Shown here: piece by piece, positions 49,995 through 50,069 of the stretch
Numbering within the stretch: position 1 is the stretch's first letter
How the letters are laid out: every line of letters starts with the position of its first letter
Notes under the pieces: model-generated
What the model saw: only the letters and a program-made list of their open reading frames with translations
Told to the model about the DNA's origin: nothing
Databases searched by the model: none
Assembly: GCF_018785315.1 (NCBI RefSeq)
Contig: NZ_WQPN01000072.1
Coordinates: 1 to 50,069, forward strand
DNA length: 50,069 nucleotides
Source of the DNA: Clostridium sp. MCC353
Lineage (GTDB): Bacteria > Bacillota > Clostridia > Lachnospirales > Lachnospiraceae
Direction of reading: 5' to 3'
Translations under genes and position numbers: made by a program

Positions 49995-50069
49995 ATGAAG
50001 ACGGGGAATCTGGGGCAGGCGGCCGTGGATGAGAGGAATTGGGGGGCGGATTCCGACCCTAAGAAATAC

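Overview
The window reads as chromosomal DNA of an anaerobic gut Firmicute. Lachnospiraceae is the best guess (Enterocloster / Hungatella / Lachnoclostridium-like), judging by strong GGAGG ribosome sites, Lpl-type sugar ABC transporters with a YesN-like membrane-bound AraC regulator, choline-binding-type cell-wall repeats, GHKL/LytTR signalling, a clostridial nan operon and remnants of an integrative conjugative element (ICE). The species is an inference. No rRNA, tRNA or CRISPR array was seen.

Layout. 0-7 kb: a GH3 beta-glycosidase, then a metallo-beta-lactamase-fold hydrolase plus SLC13-type anion transporter operon facing a LytTR response regulator / GHKL kinase pair. Paired AACAGG repeats lie in the shared intergenic region. 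7-10.3 kb: an XRE regulator fused to a desulfoferrodoxin module, a secreted cell-wall-binding DUF4163/DUF3298-type protein, and an Rpn-type nuclease behind a palindromic operator. 10.6-16.2 kb: a complete sialic acid catabolic operon (nanE, nanA, SSS symporter, nanQ/YhcH, nanK, rpiR) with a good promoter and a strong terminal palindrome. 16.2-19.3 kb: decayed ICE DNA with oriT-like hairpins, a small membrane protein and a methyltransferase preceded by a 13-codon leader peptide and a nested attenuator-like hairpin.

19.3-39.9 kb is the centrepiece: fifteen co-directional genes on the minus strand that look like one catabolic supra-operon. In transcription order they are a Gfo/Idh/MocA oxidoreductase, lipoprotein binding protein, heparinase II/III-like lyase, TIM-barrel isomerase, second Gfo/Idh/MocA, YesN-like membrane AraC regulator, third Gfo/Idh/MocA, LplB and LplC permeases, YiaK/DlgD-like reductase, second TIM-barrel isomerase, dihydroorotate-dehydrogenase-like enzyme with two [4Fe-4S] motifs, SDR, fumarate-reductase-like flavoprotein, and an ankyrin-GH43 fusion. 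My inference is that an imported uronate-containing or otherwise modified oligosaccharide is opened by intracellular lyase and oxidation/elimination chemistry, and that the flavin/Fe-S enzymes reduce an unsaturated intermediate. No transporter ATPase is present, so a shared MsmX-type ATPase elsewhere is expected.

39.9-50 kb holds degraded genes (an FtsX-like permease fragment and an AlbA_2/Schlafen-type regulator broken by an internal deletion). It also holds a xenobiotic/redox set (old-yellow-enzyme homologue with an AraC regulator, HxlR regulator with a divergent small protein, nitroreductase, ABM-type monooxygenase) and an ABC-2 exporter whose ATPase has lost the Walker A lysine. Several families of short repeats and palindromes run through the window, including an elaborate 151-nt branched palindrome at 49.4-49.6 kb.
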